A DNA stretch of 64,000 nucleotides from Mastigias papua (Eukaryota > Cnidaria > Scyphozoa > Rhizostomeae > Mastigiidae). A model generated the notes under the pieces. It searched no databases. It had not been told where the DNA came from and worked only from the letters and a program-made list of their open reading frames with translations. Numbering within the stretch: the first letter of the stretch is position 1; each line of letters opens with the position of its first letter. The stretch is from contig OZ025280.1 of assembly GCA_964019165.1 (NCBI GenBank), forward strand, positions 12,580,428 to 12,644,427, given 5' to 3'. Shown one piece after another: positions 62,455 to 64,000 of the stretch. A program made the translations under genes and the position numbers.

Positions 62455-64000
62455 ATTTTGATTTGATTTTGATTTTAACATATTTAGGCACGGTGGCCAC
62501 GTCAATCGTGAGATTGATTTTCAGTGGGCCGTGCAATTACTTACAATAAATACTTCTAAAAATAAAGATAAATTAAAATATTTGTTAGATCTACCAATTA
62601 AAAAATTTATTAACAACGTTTTTCTACTATACAGATAAATTAAAATTGAAAATTAAAATTAAAATAAAAATAGCTATATCAGGCGAGAGAGAACTAGCAT
62701 TTACTGCTGACATTGCAGACTCGTTTTTTGAATACTTCATACGTTTTTGACGATTTTACTTTTGTGGAGAGATCGTTCCACAGTTTAGCACCCTTGTATG
62801 AGATGCATTTCTGTCCAAAAGCCGATTTGCAATGAGGAACGGCCAGATCCGTTTTAGTATTGCGAAGGTCCCTCTTGTCTAAATCGGACAATTTGTTGAA
62901 CATATCCGCAAGGTAAGTAGGAGCTTGATAGTGAACCGATTTGTATACCATTTTTAGGGTTTCTGATTCGATTAGTTCATTTATGGTGGGCCAACCAAGT
63001 TTTCTAATTATGGGAAGAGCTGAAGCATCATAAGCACTGTTTGTGACAATTCTAGCCACTCTATTTAAAAGTTTTTGCAGCTTATTGATAACATTGATAC
63101 CAGAAACCCCCCATATGGGGCAGCTATATCTTAAATAGGGTTCCACTAAACTTCTGTACATTTTTTGCACAGTAACAATGGGTAAATACTGTTTGGAGAA
63201 GCACAGCATCCCTAGTCCTCATGAAACCTTTTTCATCACTGCTGAAATTTGCTCGTCCCAGCTCAAAAAGTTATCAACAAGTACCCCAAGGTATTTTGTA
63301 TTTTCTACAGTGGACACATTTTCTTCACCCACCCAAAAAGAAGGCTTTGCTACTCTATCATCACTTACATCTGTAAGTCGCTTCCTGCTGCCAAGTACAA
63401 GACTATGTGTCTTGGTAACATTGAGAGACAATTTAGTAGCTTGTAACCAGGATTTCAGGTTACTCAGGTCATCATTGACGAAGTCGTTTATTTGCGTAAT
63501 AGAATCCGACGCAAACATGAGACTTGTGTCATCCGCATACATATCAATATCACAATGTTTCATGTGTAGATGGAGGTCATTGATATAAATGATAAACAGG
63601 AGAGGACCAAGGCAGGATCCCTGGGGTACTCCACAGGTTACAGATTCTATTTTCGAGAGCTTCCCATTTACCTTGCAGCATTGCTTTCTCTTAGTTAAGT
63701 AGGAGCAGAACCATTTCATTTCCTTGTCATTAATACCAAATAGCTCCAACTTTTGGAGTAATATGCGATGATTTACAGTTTCAAAAGCCTTTTTGAGATC
63801 TACAAAGGTAACTGCAGTATATTTCCCACCCTCTAAATTCAAGTACCAATCGTTAGTGCACTTCAGCAAACATGACAGGACTGAATGCATCCGTCTGTAT
63901 GCTGATTGTTTTTCAAAAATGAGTTTGTTGGAATCTAAATAGTGGTACAGCTGGTCATAGATTAGTTTCTCAAAAAGGCGTGAGACAACCGGTAAAACAG
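62455..64000 (-). mobile_element. CR1/L2-like LINE, 3' part, continues past window
   Basis: Minus-strand LINE. The 3' end is a simple repeat near 62455-62480 (AAATCA units on the element strand). The 3' untranslated region includes a hairpin-like GGCCACGTC...GGGCCGTGC segment, then a T/A-rich part. The RT lies from 62694 to beyond the right window edge. It is related to, but distinct from, the LINE at 7.8-11.5 kb. Confidence 0.85.
62694..64000 (-). pseudogene. LINE reverse transcriptase, frameshifted, partial
   Basis: Frame 63890-63219 has VTFVDLKKAFETVNHRILL (motif A), GVPQGSCLGPLLFIIYINDL (motif B) and MYADDTSLMF (motif C). Frame 63209-62694 has the thumb and C-terminus (LVEPYLRYSCPIWG, LQKLLNRVARIV). 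A small lesion near 63215 separates them. At the window edge the YRP-like region continues (VVSRLFEKLIYDQLYHY on the minus strand), broken from the main frame near 63895. It is partial because the 5' part is outside. Confidence 0.86.

Overview
This window looks like animal (metazoan) nuclear DNA made almost entirely of transposable elements; I see no convincing host gene, rRNA or tRNA. The evidence is spliced genes with GT-AG introns and families typical of invertebrate genomes: CR1-like LINEs (one with a 2A peptide), a restriction-endonuclease LINE, a Polinton/adintovirus-like element, P, ISL2EU, Harbinger, Tc1, a Mutator-like transposon, DIRS, BEL/Pao, a Gypsy-like LTR element and Penelope-like elements. 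The lack of host genes suggests a large, repeat-rich genome, perhaps a sponge, cnidarian or other marine or freshwater invertebrate. The species cannot be named from this sequence.

Layout. 1-3.8 kb: CR1-like LINE (+) with a 2A motif. 4.2-7.3 kb: three 5'-truncated tails of a LINE with a restriction-like endonuclease. 7.8-11.5 kb: CR1-like LINE (-) with a PHD finger. 11.6-36.2 kb: an ISL2EU transposon (transposase end on +, YqaJ nuclease on -) split by a 22.8 kb Polinton (12005-34772, 505-bp inverted repeats, 6-bp target duplication). The Polinton is itself split by a P/THAP9-type transposon (16556-20785, 31-bp inverted repeats, 7-bp direct repeat). 38.1-43.0 kb: a foldback sequence abutting a DIRS element (-). 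43.1-44.8 kb: remnants of BEL/Pao and of a GIY-YIG Penelope element. 44.9-53.9 kb: at least three Penelope-like copies with hammerhead-like 3' motifs and (TA)n tails, one split by a Harbinger transposon (45481-48169, TTA duplication). 54.7-60 kb: a Mutator-like transposase gene with a 3.2 kb LTR retrotransposon in its intron (55097-58317, 254-bp LTRs, GAAAA duplication). 60.7-62.1 kb: Tc1. 62.45-64 kb: another CR1-like LINE (-).

The Polinton is the most interesting system. On the + strand it carries packaging ATPase, integrase, two probable structural proteins, three small basic proteins, hexon-like major capsid protein and adenain-like protease; a spliced protein-primed DNA polymerase B lies on the - strand. 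Its left arm is unusual: it encodes a Bcl-2-like protein (BH1 and BH2 motifs), a small phospholipase A2-like protein of parvovirus type, and two divergently transcribed proteins sharing a terminal Cys motif. This is the gene content of a virus-like element able to form particles and perhaps to restrain host cell death. The integrase and polymerase have in-frame stops, so this copy is probably dead, although capsid, protease and ATPase frames are open. The inverted repeats carry NRF-1-like and CRE-like sites.
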